The notes under the pieces: generated by a model
What the model was told of the DNA's origin: nothing
The model's input: only the letters and a program-made list of their open reading frames with translations
The model's database searches: none
Translations under genes and position numbers: made by a program
Part shown: positions 45,732-55,449 of the stretch, piece after piece
Layout of the letters: every line of letters starts with the position of its first letter
How positions within the stretch are numbered: the first letter of the stretch is position 1
Assembly: GCF_037893015.1 (NCBI RefSeq)
Contig: NC_133666.1
Span: forward strand, 161,745,051 to 161,809,050
DNA from: Macrotis lagotis
Lineage: Eukaryota; Chordata; Mammalia; Peramelemorphia; Peramelidae
Reading direction: 5' to 3'
Length of the DNA stretch: 64,000 bases

Positions 45732-45832
45732 AATTTGCAAGGCAGTGGGGTTAAGTGACTTGCTCAAGGTCACACAGGTAAGTATTAAATGTTTTAGGTT
45801 GGATTTGAACTCAGGTCCATCTAACTTCCCCC
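45732..45832 (-). mobile_element. CORE-SINE, 5'-truncated, inside L1
   Basis: Antisense tail 'ttgcaaggcagtggggttaa' and 'ggtcacacaggtaagtatta', cut before the tRNA-like head. The flanks carry a 20-bp TSD with one mismatch starting 'acttgcagcttttt' (45,712-45,731) and 'acttgctgcttttt' (45,833-45,852). Confidence 0.85.
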
Positions 45833-46344
45833 ACTTGCTGCTTTTTAAAAAATTGCACACCTGGAAAAGAATTGGAACTTGAAGGGATGTCCATCAATTG
45901 GGGAATGGTTGAACAAATTGTAGTATATGAATTTTATGGAATACTATTGCTCTGTAAGAAATCATGAATAGTTGGACTTTAGAGAAACATAGAAAGAATT
46001 GCATGATCTGATGCTGGGTAAAGGGAGCCAGAATGAAAAGAACATTGTACACATTAACAACAACATTGTGAGTTGACCAACTAAGATGGATGCAAATCCT
46101 CTCAGCAGTTGAGAGATCTAGGACAACTCTGGGAGACCTGTTATGGACCACACCATCCTCATGGAGAGGAAAGCAAAAAACAAACAAGTTAACAAAAGAA
46201 AAAACCTAACAGTATCTGAATGGACATTATGCTCACTTAAAAAAAAACAACTTATGTTTTTCTTCCTATTCAATGGTTTTCTTTCTTTTCCCTTAGTCAT
46301 AAGTCTTCATATACAAAATTACTAATAAGTAAACATGTTAAACA

Positions 46345-46378
46345 CAAATATATATATTTATATATATATATATATATC
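46345..46378. repeat. (TA)n microsatellite
   Basis: TA run with one interruption inside the L1 3' UTR. Confidence 0.95.
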
Positions 46379-46545
46379 CTTTACTAGACTACTTGCTGCT
46401 AAGGAGAGGGGGGTGGGAAGGGAGACTCATAGGAAAATGTATAACATAAATATATATATATATGAATGACTTGAAAAACTTTCATAGTATGTAATTAGAA
46501 AAATGGAATTTTAAAAATTATTGAAATTTTAAAAAATGTACTACC

Positions 46546-47374
46546 TTAGGAATTTGTGGAGTATCTGAATCTTCTCAGAATATATTCATCACTTTTTTTT
46601 GGATGGCCCTTGGGTTAATTTATTTCCCTTAGTTTATAGTCAGAGACAGAGATCAGTCTAGGTCTCTATAGTACTGAGCCCTAAACCTCTGTCCAAGTTA
46701 ACTTCTATGTATTGAAACTATTCAATGATATTCATTGTTTTTCTTTTTCCAACCAGGAATAAAAGCATATCATATGAGACATTTATATCAACCATTGATT
46801 TGCATCTAAAGTAAAATTTATATAAAAAACAAAGAATAATGATATAAAATCATTGGATTAAATAAAATCTTTCAGAAACATTCTTCTGTTCTTAAAGGGA
46901 TAAAGGGTTATCAGGCAAGTTTAGTTTGTCTTCTCTCCTCCATTTAATAAGGGCTGGTCATTAAAAGTAACCTTCTGTACTTAGTCCCTGTCCTGGAATA
47001 TGAAGTTCTGACAATACAGTGCCATCAATGTGACTGCTGCTACTATTATCTTTCAGTCTGTTTCTTTTTTTTTTTTCAGAATGCTTTTTAGATTAGCTCT
47101 GCTCCTTTCTTTCAGATTGCTCTTCTTCAAAACTTCTTACCCAAAAGACCAGGATAGTAGTCCCATTCTCAGAGCATGAAGGAATGCTTTTTTCTTAGAC
47201 TATAAATCTCAGAATTCCCAGTGAGGGTTCAGACCCTTACTTTTGCCTGTAAGGAAAGTTGATTAGTGGGATGATCCATAAAATACCTTGTTATGTTCTC
47301 ATTTACATGCCATAGTTATTGTGCATATCATTCTCTTGGTCTGTTTATTTCACTGGTATGATTTGTTCTGGATG
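46546..47374. other. Unrecognised sequence inside L3
   Basis: Between the L1 3' end and the second L3/CR1 piece. No family recognised. 'tctcagaattcccagtgagg' near 47,208 loosely recalls DNA-transposon ends, but I cannot support a call. Confidence 0.35.
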
Positions 47375-47512
47375 AAACAATCACCATTTCCTTTTGAAAG
47401 TATTCATAATTATTTCTTTTAGAATTGTTCCTAGGAATCAAAGTCTGGCTCACTAGCCTCTAGTTTAGATTCTATTCCATTCCTATTCTTGAAAACTGAG
47501 ACATTTGTTTTG
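47375..47512 (-). mobile_element. L3/CR1 LINE, continuation
   Basis: 'ttttagaattgttcctagga', 'atcaaagtctggctcactag' and 'gattctattccattcctatt' follow on from the block ending at 45,365 with only about 40 bp of the usual order missing. The intervening 2 kb is therefore an insertion. Confidence 0.7.
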
Positions 47513-47805
47513 AGGCTCATATGAAATAATTTATGTAATATACTTTGCGAACTTGAAGTACTTTATAAGTATTGTGAATGAAATTAATTAATGTATTCCA
47601 ATAAGGCAAAGAAAAAAGTGGAGGGATAGAGGAAGGAAGGAAGGAAAAGAGAAAGAATGAAACTTTGGGGGACAGTTTTAAACAGTTGAATTGATTTTAG
47701 AGAGCTTTAAATATTAAAATTAAACAGTATGTTATTACCTATTAATATATTAATAATATTTTATGAAATTAATAATTGAAGCCTCTATGGAAAAAGTAGG
47801 GGAAG

Positions 47806-47967
47806 GGTGGCTAGGTGGCACAGTGGATAAAGCATTGGCCCTGGAGTCAGGAGTACCTGGGTTCAAATCCGGTTTCAGACACTTAATAATTACCTAGTTG
47901 TGTGGCCTTGGGCAAGTCACTTAACCCCATTTGCCTGTCAAAAACCTAAAAAAAATAATAAAAAAAG
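47806..47967 (+). mobile_element. Marsupial CORE-SINE, young, exact TSD
   Basis: Sense copy 'ggtggctaggtggcacagtg' to 'tgcctgtcaaaaacctaa' with an A-rich tail. Exact 14-bp TSD 'aaaagtaggggaag' at 47,792-47,805 and 47,968-47,981. One of the least diverged copies here. Confidence 0.96.
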
Positions 47968-47984
47968 AAAAGTAGGGGAAGTAA

Positions 47985-48528
47985 TAGAACATACATTATT
48001 AAATGCCTACTTATGTGCTGGGTACTTTACAAATATTAACTCATGTATTCCTCAAAATAACTGAGAAATAGGTTTTTTTTGTTTATCCTTCATTGTGGAA
48101 GAAGACCACGATATGCAAGGTGATACCATGACTAGCATGTGAATCGGATTAGAGTGAGGGGGGGTCCATTATCAGCCTCATTTTCTCCACCCGAGACATC
48201 TGGGTCCAGTGGCCAGATATGGATCAGGACAACTGGAAGTGGTCCTGGATGTGAGGCAATCAGGATTGAGTGACTTGTCCAAGGTCACACAGCTGGGAAA
48301 GAAGCAAATAACTGATGCTGGATTCAAACTCCTGTCCTCCTGATTCTATTCACTGTGCTGCCTTGCTGACCCTGCAGGTGTTATAGTGTCATTTTAGATA
48401 TGAGGAAACAGACTGAGAAAAATTAAGTGACTTTCCCAAGGTCACACAGGAAGTGTCTGAAGTTGGATTTGAACTCATGTCTTGAAAACTCTAGGTTTAG
48501 GACTCATTGCACCAAATCACCTAGTTTT
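47985..48528 (-). mobile_element. MIR-type SINE split by a CORE-SINE
   Basis: Pieces 47,985-48,072 ('aaatgcctacttatgtgctg', 'aatattaactcatgtattcc') and 48,375-48,528 ('atatgaggaaacagactgag', 'ttcccaaggtcacacaggaa') join into one antisense MIR. Confidence 0.75.
48073..48374 (-). mobile_element. Marsupial CORE-SINE, long-module type
   Basis: 'tggaagaagaccacgatatg', 'tccagtggccagatatggat', 'tgtccaaggtcacacagctg'. Third copy of this family, inserted in a MIR. Confidence 0.8.
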
Positions 48529-48534
48529 ATAGTT

Positions 48535-48720
48535 GTTAGAAAACTGACCTTAAAGTCAGGGAGACTGGAGTTCAGTTTCCTCCTCATACATAAATATATC
48601 AGCTGTGACAGTAAGTGTGGGCATATCACCTAAACTCTCAGGACCCTGTGGACAAGGACAGATTTGTACTGATAGTGGCAGTTTACTCATTAAGAATTGC
48701 CTATCCCCTCCCCCCACAAA
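48535..48720 (+). mobile_element. MIR-like relic
   Basis: 'gaaaactgaccttaaagtca' and 'gagactggagttcagtttcc' are sense MIR promoter half; the rest fades out. Confidence 0.5.
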
Positions 48721-49579
48721 TCGTCTGTCCAAAATAAATAGTAATAACACTTGGTATCACCTTGATTCAAATAAAATTATTTTTATTTTTTGTATAAAAT
48801 GATAGCACCCTTATGTGAAACTTAGGCATACTAATATAATCATAGATGATAGCCAAATCCTTGCCACCGTTGCATCAACATGTATCCTAGTTGACCTTTT
48901 TAAAATTGATGGCTATTTTGATAGATAAATTGGTATTTAATCAGCAGTAAGGCTGAACAAGTCTCATTGTTGGACCATTCAGCAATAAAATTTAAAAAGT
49001 ACTTCTTGATTGCTTGCAGAATGTTGTTTCCCCTATTGGCCATTCTGGTCATTTCTCTGGTGTATTTTATTAACTCTATTTATAGTTTTAAAGGTTTTTT
49101 CTTCTTTTTTTCCTGAGTGCTGTAACAATAACGTCAATGAATCTGAACTTTGTGACTGGTAAATGCTTTCCTGCTTTGAAAATAAATGTCCTGGCTTTGC
49201 CTTTGTATTTTTTTTTTTTTTTACAAATGCCATGGCCTTGTCTAGCCTTGGCATTTATCTTGCAGCAGGAGGCCATTATCCAAGCACACCATTCCCATTC
49301 CATTGACATTATCTCCCTTAAATATTCTGCATGAAGTCTTAAACATTTTAAAGATGATTACACTAGAGTCAACATCCTGCTACAGGAGTCATAAGCAGTT
49401 TTATCTTTCTATCCCCTATACCTTCTACTTTCAGTTTCTTAAGTTGGTTAGACAAGAGTATAGATAAAGCCAGTGACACTCACAAGCTCACATTTTACCT
49501 GAATATGGCTGTAGTAGCTAAGTGCTAGACAAACAAAAACATTCTTTTGATTGATAACAGTAGCCTCAAGGTTAATGTT
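48721..49579. other. Unique DNA, no gene recognised
   Basis: A 16-T run lies near 49,208-49,222. The flanking 49,230-49,330 has normal complexity and no repeat. No coding motif. Confidence 0.45.
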
Positions 49580-49760
49580 AGGTAAAGAGACCCCGTGGAT
49601 TTGGAATCAGAAGACACTGGTTTGCTGTCCTTTTTACTTGGGGGAAGACTTGACTTGAGTTCTCTGAGTTTTTATTTCCTCCATTATAAAATGAAACAGT
49701 TGATCAAGATGACTCCCAAGTTCTCTTTCAGCTTCAAATTCTGTGAAACTGTGAAGCTGC
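49580..49760 (+). mobile_element. MIR-like SINE
   Basis: 'ggatttggaatcagaagaca', 'attataaaatgaaacagttg' and 'tctttcagcttcaaattctg' in sense order. Confidence 0.6.
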
Positions 49761-50271
49761 AATTAGAGAGCCTAGGTTCAATGATTTTATGACTATTTTG
49801 CTTGAGGAACCTCTACTTATAAAGTGAATGGTTGGAGCTGATGATCAATTATTCAATCAATAATAAGGTTTTTTATAAGCATTTTAAGCTTTGGACTTCT
49901 GGATATACAAAAACAGGGAAAAACAAAAAGCCCCTCCTCTTAAGTAGTTAATATATTAATATGGGAGACATGGTCATATTGTGAGCTTTTTATACTAATG
50001 GAAGAAATTGATATTTGTTTACTTATAATCTTCCCTAGAATTATACCTATTATTTATCAAGTAATATAATATACATATGCATTTTAAGCAAGTACATACA
50101 AAATATATATTCAATTGGAGAAATTCAACATTATATAAGACAAAGCAAGCTACTTATTATCATCACCTCGATTATGCTTATCAAATATTTTATAATACAT
50201 ACATAAGCATTTTTTTTTACCTAGATCATGCAAGATTTATACAGAATAGAAGGAGCATATAAACTTATTTA
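49761..50271. other. Unique AT-rich DNA
   Basis: No gene or repeat recognised. Confidence 0.5.
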
Positions 50272-50530
50272 TTAGAAAGCCAGATGGTGCAATGAAGAGA
50301 GTTCTGGACCTGGAGACAATAAGACCTGAGCTCAAATCCTACCTCAGACACTTATGAGCTATGTGACCCCGGGCAAATAAGTTAATTCCTTTGTCTCAGT
50401 TTTCTCATTTCTAAAATGGGTATACATAATAACACTTAGCTCATGTAGGTGTTGTGAAGATCAAATGAGATAACTATAAAATATTTACCTGACAACAAAG
50501 GAAGCACTATAGGTCAGTTATTGTTGTTGT
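50272..50530 (+). mobile_element. MIR/THER-1 SINE, full length
   Basis: Sense order: 'ccagatggtgcaatgaagag', 'cctgagctcaaatcctacct', 'tgtctcagttttctcatttc', 'ggtgttgtgaagatcaaatg'. Confidence 0.85.
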
Positions 50531-51396
50531 GATATGTATATCATGCATACAGAGAAGGAATATAACCTTCAAGGGGGAGGCTCAAGGTCTTTTTTTCCAA
50601 CTTTAAATTAGGATTCTGTATTGTATAATTCTATTTCAGTTGAGTGGAAGTCGCTTTTAAGTAACCTCAATCACAGAGAAAAACAAGAGAAAGCAAACTA
50701 AATCCTCAAAATGAGACTTGCAGGAGTTGCCCTGACCTTCCTTTTTTGCTAGGCTATTTTGGATGCCCCTGTCACATGCTTATTCTAGAGCTCTATCTGT
50801 GCCAGTCTTTAATATTTTCCTCTAAATTGGCTCCAGCCCCAAGTTGTGCCCTCTTGTGAGGCATGTGCCACCCCAATTTAAAAATAATTGGAAGAATGCT
50901 ATGGTATTGCTCATTGGAGATATGGCTCTCAAACTGTCTACAGACTGCCGAGTAAGTGAAATGTTTTGACAGAGAGAAATATGTGTTGTCAACATTGTTT
51001 TACCCATGGTTGAAGAGGGAAATTGAAACTGCACTTCAACAGGGTTCAGATGTTGATGACTAAAATGATCTCCCTGCAAACAAATGACTGCAGACCATGC
51101 TGTTCTACTGTGTACCTCATTCTTCTACGAAGTACCCAATTAAAAGCATAGCTCTTATGCTGAAAAAAAGTGAGGAGGTTCAGAAAGGATGCAGGAAAAT
51201 AATAGTGACAGAAACAATCCTTCACTGTGTGAGGAATAAAGAAAAATGGGTGAATAGACAACCAACTATAACCTCAGGTATTATGCTTGAGTGTGTTTAC
51301 TTGAAGACTCAAAATGAATGTTCAATTTTTATAATAGCAAGGTCACCTTCCAAGGTGTATATGCAAGCAGTTTTTGTTGCTTTATTAAATTGCAGA
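50531..51396. other. Unique DNA, no gene recognised
   Basis: An ATG at 50,718 followed by 'MRLAGVALTFLFC' and a stop looks superficially like a signal peptide, but nothing supports a gene. A 120-codon plus-strand open frame begins at 51,097. Confidence 0.4.
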
Positions 51397-51462
51397 TATG
51401 AAAAAGGTGGGTCATTAAAGAATCACCAAAGAACACATACAGGAAAATTTGCTCATTGACCT
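51397..51462 (+). pseudogene. Possible C2H2 zinc-finger remnant
   Basis: The end of a 120-codon open frame (51,097-51,459) reads CRYEKGGSLKNHQRTHTGK. It resembles one Kruppel-type finger plus the HTGEKP linker (SLKNHQRTHTG is a stock zinc-finger string). The second Cys of the finger is missing and there is no second finger. The upstream 95 codons show no finger. It is either a retrocopy scrap of a ZNF gene or chance. Confidence 0.35.
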
Positions 51463-52568
51463 TTCCAATCAAATGAGGACTGTGGGGGTTGTTCTTTTGG
51501 GGAGGGAGTCATTGTTTATTTGTTTCTGCCTGACTGTCATGACAGCTGAGTTTTTGCTCTACCTCATCAGAGCATTTTCCACCGAGTCATATATCCATTA
51601 ACTTGGAATTCAGGTCAGTCATGGGGTCTCTTTATTTTCTCTTTTAAAGAACATTCTTGATGACAGAAAATGTTGACAGTTTTTCCTTTTTGTAGAGTCA
51701 CTTGGAGCTGTTTCATTGTTTCTTGCTGGCCTCCTTTCATATTCTGTACAGAGAGAATGAATAAGAGGAGAAAGCAGTTTGGAACACTAAACAATGACTA
51801 AATGGCAGGACTCCATATATTAGAGAACTTTGAACTTTTATTTAACTCATATATAAGTAGTCACTTGCTCATCATGCTTGCAGAGCTAGGCAAGGAATAG
51901 ATTTGAAACATTAAGACATTTATTCTGGACACAAATGAATAAGAATGAAATAGAAAACAACAATTTCCTTGATATGTAGAATGATTTTCTGCTCTATTCT
52001 TCTCAGCTCAACTTTCCTCCTTGTTTTCCCTCCCCACTGCCCTTCCCATAAAGACCTAGGGTAAGTTGAGACTTAGCTCCTTTAAAAAAAAAATCATGAA
52101 TCTGATAGGTAAGTGTCACTGGACTAATTTCTTCCCTATATCGCCTAGGCTTGGTTTTCCTTAAAAGCCAATGAAATATTCTTTGAGATGTACTTGGTGT
52201 AAAGGATTATAAACCTCAAACCCACTGATAGACCCTCCCAATCACCTAAGTACTAAAGCAAAGTGTTAGTGGAGTTTACTTCACTTTAAGGTTTAAAAAA
52301 GGGTTCTTACTGGATTGTCTCATGACAAATACAAGAGGAGATGACACCAAACTGAATTAGTGTTGTGTCCTTGCTGAATATTCTTTCCATGCTATGATTA
52401 TATAAGCCTTTTGCTAATTACTAGATGATACTATATGAGTGTCTCATTTCATTCATTCCTGAACCTGAACCATTGAACTGAACTGAGATCTACTTTAAAA
52501 TATTTGTTGTCACTCATCAGGAATAGATCAGAATGATCTTTTGATTGATCTTGAGGTTGAAATAGAGG

Positions 52569-52572
<4 letters not shown>
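51463..52572. other. Unique DNA, no gene recognised
   Basis: No repeat or coding motif recognised. Confidence 0.5.

Positions 52573-52621
<49 letters not shown>
52573..52621. repeat. (TG)n microsatellite
   Basis: About 24 TG units. Confidence 0.97.
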
Positions 52622-53002
52622 GGGGGTGGCATGAATCTTGCAAGGACAATGTTCCTGCTATTCAGAGATTTTGTGCTCTGCTACTCTTTGCTTCTGGTTG
52701 TATACCTAGTATCCTGACAGTGAACCTGTAGTGGTGCCCAATGATCCAATGATACTGGTCAGAAAGTAAATCATAAGAGAGGACTCAGAAACAAGAGACA
52801 CATGAAATTCCATTGTGTCTTTAAAAATCATGGCCCCAAGAGGATAACTGTTGTGAAATGTCACATGTTGAATTTACATGCCATTGTACTTAGGCTCATG
52901 GTAATCTTTAGCCTTAATAGAAAGAGAGTAGTCACTCTATGTAAAGACTATTAATTTGGGAGATGTTTATGAACTCTGCTGATTGTATTGCCCAAGACTA
53001 TT
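52622..53002. other. Unique DNA, no gene recognised
   Basis: Nothing recognised. Confidence 0.5.
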
Positions 53003-53010
53003 TATACAAC

Positions 53011-53164
53011 TTTTTTTTTAGGTTTTTGCAAGGCAAGTGGAGTTAAGTGGCTTTGCCCAAGGCCACACAGCTAGGTAATTATTAAGTATCTGACACTGGA
53101 TTTGAACTTGGGTACTCCTAACTTCAGGGCTGGTGTTCTATCCACTGTACCACCTAGCCACCCC
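53011..53164 (-). mobile_element. Marsupial CORE-SINE, first of a tandem pair
   Basis: Antisense copy from T-rich tail and 'ggtttttgcaaggcaagtgg' to 'accacctagccacccc'. It is preceded by 'tatacaac' (53,003-53,010) and followed by 'tatgcaac' (53,165-53,172). Confidence 0.93.
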
Positions 53165-53172
53165 TATGCAAC

Positions 53173-53325
53173 ATTTTATTTAGGTTTTTGCAAGGCAAAT
53201 GGGGTTAAGTGGCTTTTCCAAGGCCACACAGCTAGGTAATTATTAAATGTCTGAGGCTGGATTTGAACTCAGGTACTCCTGACTCTAGGGCTGGTGCTCT
53301 ATCCACTACACCACCTAGCCACCTC
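53173..53325 (-). mobile_element. Marsupial CORE-SINE, second of a tandem pair
   Basis: Antisense copy with its own sequence differences from its neighbour, ending 'accacctagccacctc' and followed by 'tatacaat' (53,326-53,333). The pair therefore arose by two insertions at one target rather than by tandem duplication, though duplication followed by divergence is not excluded. Confidence 0.93.
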
Positions 53326-53333
53326 TATACAAT

Positions 53334-53957
53334 TTTTAAGAACAACTGTGACATGTGGACTTTGTTGAGAACTTTTAGTTTGAGACATAGGGGAAGTACA
53401 AAGTTTGAGCTTCCCTTGGAGCTAAAAGACTTTTTTAGATTTGGCTGTATCCTGGACAAAAGTGCCAAATGCATTCCAGTCTATTTATTGAGCAAAGTAG
53501 GTATAGTATAAGTTTTGAAAGAGAACTTTTTTTCCCATTTTTCTGGAACTGTCATACTTTCTGTTTGCTTTTTATTTTTTTCCCGAGACTTCCAGTGAAA
53601 AAATAGGTGAAGTAACTTTGTAGAGTAGATCACAGTGATGGAATTAGGTCAGCTTCCCCAACCCTTAAAACTAGGAATTGTTCATACATGGTAACTAGAG
53701 TACATTAAACTACCTAGAGAAGTCCACACAGCTGCCTCTTCTGCTTTGTATCTCTACCTGAGCATAGGTAAACAACCAACAATTCTGAGATGGATAATCG
53801 AGACTTGGAAAGCACTTTTCTAAATTTGAGAAGGCAAGAGCTTTTGGGTCCCTCAGTTAGAGATGAAGTACAATGGTTTTGAAAATGATGTCCACAAGTA
53901 GTAGAAAGAGACAGGGGAAACAAAACAAAACAAAATTCTTCTGAATTTAATGAACAT
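53334..53957. other. Mostly unique DNA, right end may be L1
   Basis: No gene recognised. The last 60-80 bp ('aaacaaaacaaaacaaaatt', 'tctgaatttaatgaacatta') continue into the L1 3' end at 56,840 once the two insertions between are removed. Confidence 0.45.
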
Positions 53958-53973
53958 TACATTCACTTTTTTT

Positions 53974-54129
53974 AAGGTTTTTTTTTTATTTTTTACAAGG
54001 TAGTGGGGTTAAGTGACTTGCCCAAAGCCACACAACTAGGTAATTATTAAGTGTCTGAGGCCGGATTTGAACTCAGGTACTCCTGACTCCAGGACCTGTG
54101 CTCTGTCCTCTGCACCACCTAGCTGCCCC
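53974..54129 (-). mobile_element. Marsupial CORE-SINE
   Basis: Antisense from a T-rich tail to 'caccacctagctgcccc'. Flanked by 'tacattcacttttttt' (53,958-53,973) and 'tacattaacttttttt' (54,130-54,145), a 16-bp TSD with one mismatch. Confidence 0.93.
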
Positions 54130-54319
54130 TACATTAACTTTTTTTAAATTTATTTTTTTATTCTCATTTTGTACAAATGTTTTTCTTTACATTAATAAAA
54201 CATACTTGTTTAGAAGTAAACAAAATACCCCTCCCCCCATGAATATAGATAGACTTGCTTGGGTGAAAAAGTAAAAGGGAGAGAAAAAAATTAAAATTAA
54301 TAAAAATAATAGTAATAAT

Positions 54320-54498
54320 TGTAGGTATGGCCAGGTGGCACAATGGACAAAGCACCAGCCCTGGAGCCACGAGCACCTGAGTCCACATCCAGCCGAGTAA
54401 ACCCAATAATCACCCAGCCATGTGACATGCAAGCCACCTGATCCCCACTGCCCTGCAAAAACCAAAAAGAAGGAAAAAAAAGACCCAAAATAAAATAA
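54320..54498 (+). mobile_element. SINE module 1 in HAL1 3' part
   Basis: A CORE-SINE, 'gccaggtggcacaatggaca' to 'ctgccctgcaaaaacc' plus an A-rich tail. Flanked by 'aatagtaataat' at 54,308-54,319 and 54,499-54,510. By eye about a dozen T>C changes against one C>T relative to the clean copies in this window. Confidence 0.8.
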
Positions 54499-54510
54499 AA
54501 TAGTAATAAT

Positions 54511-54655
54511 ATTAGGGGTGGCTGTGTGGCAGACAGAGCATTGGCCCTTGAGCCAGGAGCACCTGGGTCTGAGTCTGGCCCCAGACACCCAAAGATCACC
54601 CTGCTATGTGGCTCCAGACAGGCCACCCAGCCCCACTTGCCCTGCACCCTCCCCC
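54511..54655 (+). mobile_element. SINE module 2 in HAL1 3' part
   Basis: 'ttggcccttgagccaggagc' to 'ccccacttgccctgcacc', directly after module 1 and followed by another 'aataataataatgat' target-like run. Again many T>C differences; the head lacks a few bases ('gtggcagacag' for 'gtggcacagtggataaag'). Confidence 0.75.
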
Positions 54656-54865
54656 AAATAATAATAATGATAAAAAATGTGTTTCAGTCTTTGTTCCAAC
54701 ACCATCAACTCTGTCGTGAGTGGATCACATTCTTTATGATAAATCCATTACAAAAGTTACTTCCATATTTTTCCACCATTGCCATTGCTGATCGCAACTC
54801 CCTCCTTTCTTATTTCTCCACTACCATGTACTATATTTTCTCTCTCCTTTCACTCTGACTCTGCT

Positions 54866-55015
54866 GTAGGGCCGCTGAGTGGCACAGCAGACAGATCCCT
54901 GGTCCTGGGGCCAAGAAGCCCTGAGCCCCCATACCACCCCTTAGGCCCAGAATCCACCTGACCCTATGGTCCTGGGCAGGCCATCCAATCCCAGCCCCTT
55001 GCAAGAAGTAAAAAA
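54866..55015 (+). mobile_element. SINE module 3 in HAL1 3' part
   Basis: 'gggccgctgagtggcacagc', 'ggtcctggggccaagaagcc', 'ccagccccttgcaagaagta'. It is the most diverged and most GC-rich of the three. It interrupts the segment that is continuous near 26,410-26,450 in the related HAL1. Confidence 0.7.
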
Positions 55016-55449
55016 GAAAATGTGTTATATCTGAGCACTGTCCCCCCATGGTCCATCCTCTCCTCCTTTATTCACATCCCCACCCCTTCTCCTTGCTCCC
55101 CCCTCCTTCTTACTCCAGTTGTCTATACCCCATTGAGTATATATGCTGTTTCCTCTCCTAGCCATCTCTGATGAGAGCAAAAGTTCCCTCATTCCCCCTT
55201 GCCTCCCCCTTCCATATCATTGCAATAGCTTTGTAATAAAAAAAAATCTTATTATGTGAAATATCTTGGATTATTCCCCCTCTCCTTTTTCTTTCTCCCA
55301 TTACATTTCCCTTTTTTTTCTATTAACTCCATTTTTACACCATATTTTATCTTCGAATTCAGCTTTCTCCTGTGCTTCAACTATAAAAGCTCCCTCTACC
55401 TGCTCTATTAAGTGAGATGGTTCATATGAATATTATGAGTATCATTTTT

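Larger units (their letters stand above)
45700..46545 (+). mobile_element. L1 3' end, decayed
   Basis: 'aaaagaattggaacttgaag', 'gtccatcaattggggaatgg', 'gcatgatctgatgctgggta' and the tail 'aactttcatagtatgtaatt' give the ORF2 C-terminal end and 3' UTR in sense orientation. The copy is 5' truncated. A SINE and an AT microsatellite interrupt it. Confidence 0.75.

Noticed and set aside
47806..47967. tRNA gene
   Set aside because: The tRNA-like head is the SINE promoter; there is no cloverleaf with a full anticodon arm, and a CORE tail and TSD are present.
50718..50760. Signal-peptide-like start MRLAGVALTFLFC
   Set aside because: The frame stops after 13 codons and no exon continuation or splice signal is convincing.
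54164..54647. Four overlapping 80-133-codon minus-strand frames plus a plus-strand frame
   Set aside because: They run through GC-rich SINE modules that lack stops by composition; no frame has a protein-like pattern.
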